A DNA stretch of 6,681 nucleotides, from positions 1 through 6,681 of the forward strand of contig JAJRPH010000424.1 of NCBI GenBank assembly GCA_024280875.1, in the 5' to 3' direction. The stretch is from Deltaproteobacteria bacterium (GTDB lineage Bacteria > Desulfobacterota > Desulfobacteria > Desulfobacterales > Desulfosalsimonadaceae). The translations under genes and the position numbers were made by a program. This document shows, in pieces, positions 5,801 through 6,681 of the stretch; positions within the stretch are counted from its first letter, which is position 1, and each line of letters begins with the position of its first letter. The notes beneath the pieces are model-generated. The model searched no databases. It was not told where the DNA came from and was given only the letters and a program-made list of their open reading frames with translations.

Positions 5801-6583
5801 TTGAACCAGACAATAGAGAACAAGGTCAGTATCATCAGGGAAAGCTTTCGGGCGGGCAGGGCCGATCTTATTGAAATGTCCGGGTCGTTCCGGGTGGACT
5901 TTGAATCCGGTCAAACTGCTTATATCTATCTTGAAACCTACGATAATTCAATTACCGTCCGTTTTGAAACAAAAGAGGCCGATCCTGAGAAATGTCGGCA
6001 TGAGATTGATAAACTGCGTGATGCGCTTCTCAAAGAGATCAGTTTTGCCGATATCAGCGATTTCGTAGAAGCTCAATCCTCTAATAACCGGTTTGTTTAT
6101 ACGGCCTGTATGGATATTGATGCGTCTGTTTTTTTTCATGAAACCATCATCATCGGAGACAATATAACAGATAAAAATGAAATTTTTTCAGTTCAGGCTG
6201 ATGAACGAAAGAGTCTCCCCGATCTTTTTGAAACAGAGAGTGAAAAAGTTGAAACAGAGAATGAAAAAGCTGTTGTTCTGTCGCCGGTTGAAAAAGCCAT
6301 TGAAGAGCTGGAAACCATTGATGCAAAAATGCTGCGCCAAAGTTTGGATATGATGAATCTGAAACGATCGAGCAATGTTCGCGTGGCATTGACTCGGATT
6401 TTCCGGAGTGCGGGGGACGCAGATGAACTGATGCGCTCAATTAAAAATGAAGCGGAAAAACTGACTTCTCGAAATGACCATGAAGAACTCCGTATGATTA
6501 AAACGATAAATGCGGATGGATTTCTTGAGCCGGTGATAGGATTGTTATGCGAAGAGGTTTTTGGTGAGAATTCAGAGTGTTGA
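5801..6583 (+). CDS. Uncharacterised protein, second of a tandem paralogous pair
   Basis: This 260-residue predicted cytoplasmic protein is a paralogue of the gene 67 bp upstream. The N-terminal half (about 1-130) aligns only loosely, with shared MNQ-I--K, an I-ES pair and scattered positions. The C-terminal block (about 174-260) carries the same DAKMLRQSLDMMNLKRSS run (174-191), then VR-A-TRIFRSA, DEL, NEA-K and GFL-P positions. A charged linker (about 143-170) contains two tandem heptads, ETESEKV and ETENEKA. Start is TTG at 5801, chosen because it reproduces the MNQ opening of the paralogue; no Shine-Dalgarno is obvious. An open frame just upstream in another phase (from ATG 5743 or 5785) suggests that the original start could have been altered (see findings). 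The stop TGA overlaps an ATG at 6583. Probably in one operon with its paralogue. Function unknown. Confidence 0.83.
   Translation: MNQTIENKVSIIRESFRAGRADLIEMSGSFRVDFESGQTAYIYLETYDNSITVRFETKEADPEKCRHEIDKLRDALLKEISFADISDFVEAQSSNNRFVYTACMDIDASVFFHETIIIGDNITDKNEIFSVQADERKSLPDLFETESEKVETENEKAVVLSPVEKAIEELETIDAKMLRQSLDMMNLKRSSNVRVALTRIFRSAGDADELMRSIKNEAEKLTSRNDHEELRMIKTINADGFLEPVIGLLCEEVFGENSEC
6230..6271 (+). repeat. 21-bp tandem duplication inside the linker of the second paralogue
   Basis: Units 6230-6250 and 6251-6271 match at 19 of 21 positions (differences at unit positions 11 and 20). Each unit is in frame and encodes seven residues, ETESEKV then ETENEKA. The duplication lengthens the charged hinge between the divergent N-terminal part and the conserved C-terminal block and has no counterpart in the first paralogue. 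Confidence 0.85.
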
Positions 6584-6615
6584 TGGCAAAGAAAAAAGCT
6601 CCACCAATCTCATAA
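6583..6615 (+). other. Very short coupled ORF (10 codons), possible truncated gene start
   Basis: The TGA of the second paralogue overlaps an ATG (TGATG, 6581-6585) that opens a frame reading MAKKKAPPIS before a TAA at 6613-6615. The lysine-rich opening looks like a normal protein N-terminus cut short. It ends at the edge of the candidate intergenic repeat, so it may be the stub of a gene interrupted there. It could equally be chance. Confidence 0.2.
6597..6608 (+). repeat. 12-bp copy of the tRNA-Ala 3' end
   Basis: AGCTCCACCAAT at 6597-6608 is identical to 3365-3376, which spans the last acceptor-stem bases, discriminator, CCA and two following bases of the tRNA-Ala gene. Both copies are in the same orientation, 3.2 kb apart. 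Such duplications mark the distal end of elements integrated in tRNA genes, but no integrase gene is present between or beside them, and the match is short. Confidence 0.35.
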
Positions 6616-6681
6616 AAATTGGCAAGGCGCGCAAATCCTGAGCAATGATTCGTACTTGTCGTACTTTGAAGCAGTGAGGGG
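6616..6681. repeat. Candidate dispersed intergenic repeat, cut by the window end
   Basis: After the last gene the sequence changes character. ATTGGCAAGGCGCGCAAAT (6618-6636) is followed by a segment with two near-adjacent CGTACTT units separated by two bases in CGTACTTGTCGTACTT, and then AAGCAGTGAGG. No coding frame is evident. The style resembles dispersed palindromic intergenic repeats that I associate with Desulfobacterales genomes, but this is from memory and only part is in the window. A short inverted repeat CCAAT/ATTGG (6604-6608 with 6618-6622) lies at its left edge. Confidence 0.3.

Noticed and set aside
5785..5803. Programmed -1 ribosomal frameshifting at the T TTT TTA heptamer before the second paralogue
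   Set aside because: The heptamer is in the right phase for a -1 slip, but a -1 shift reads AAT TGA and terminates; reaching the gene requires a +1 shift, so classical -1 frameshifting does not explain it.
1..6681. CRISPR array, insertion sequence, riboswitch or integrase gene
   Set aside because: No regularly spaced repeats, transposase or recombinase motifs, or recognisable riboswitch core was found in either strand.

Overview
The window looks like chromosomal DNA of a Gram-negative bacterium, most plausibly a sulfate-reducer-type deltaproteobacterium (Desulfobacterota, perhaps Desulfobacterales). This placement is an inference from overall gene style (PpiD-type periplasmic chaperone, PhoU-like DUF47 protein, SppA-type peptidase with a lipoprotein signal, moderate-to-low GC with very AT-rich intergenic DNA) and from a terminal intergenic motif that resembles repeats I associate with that group. 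No marker gene in the window proves it.

Layout. Positions 1-648 (+) encode a complete PhoU-like DUF47 protein. It converges on a leftward pair: an 84-residue zinc-ribbon/one-helix membrane protein (674-928, -) and a full-length PpiD-like SurA-N/parvulin chaperone (1127-3025, -). A hairpin at 668-690 sits at the convergence point and contains the stop codon of the small gene. Upstream of ppiD lies a divergent control region: a leftward TTGACA-type promoter candidate for ppiD and a rightward one for a tRNA-Ala(GGC) gene (3299-3374), which ends in a strong intrinsic terminator. A second hairpin with A- and T-runs on its two sides follows at 3472-3507.

After about 290 bp of AT-rich non-coding DNA comes a rightward group. 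It starts with a half-length S49 signal-peptide-peptidase-like lipoprotein (3801-4787) with the Ser/Lys dyad intact. Two tandem paralogous genes of unknown function follow (4957-5733 and 5801-6583). The paralogues share a strongly conserved C-terminal block and a highly diverged N-terminal half, joined by an acidic linker; in the second copy the linker contains a 21-bp tandem duplication. The window ends in a possible dispersed intergenic repeat, which begins just after a 12-bp copy of the tRNA-Ala 3' end.

Functional reading. PpiD-like chaperone and SppA-like peptidase both act on exported proteins at the cell envelope, but they are in separate, divergently arranged transcription units. The most novel material is the duplicated gene pair (4957-6583), for which I recognise no family.
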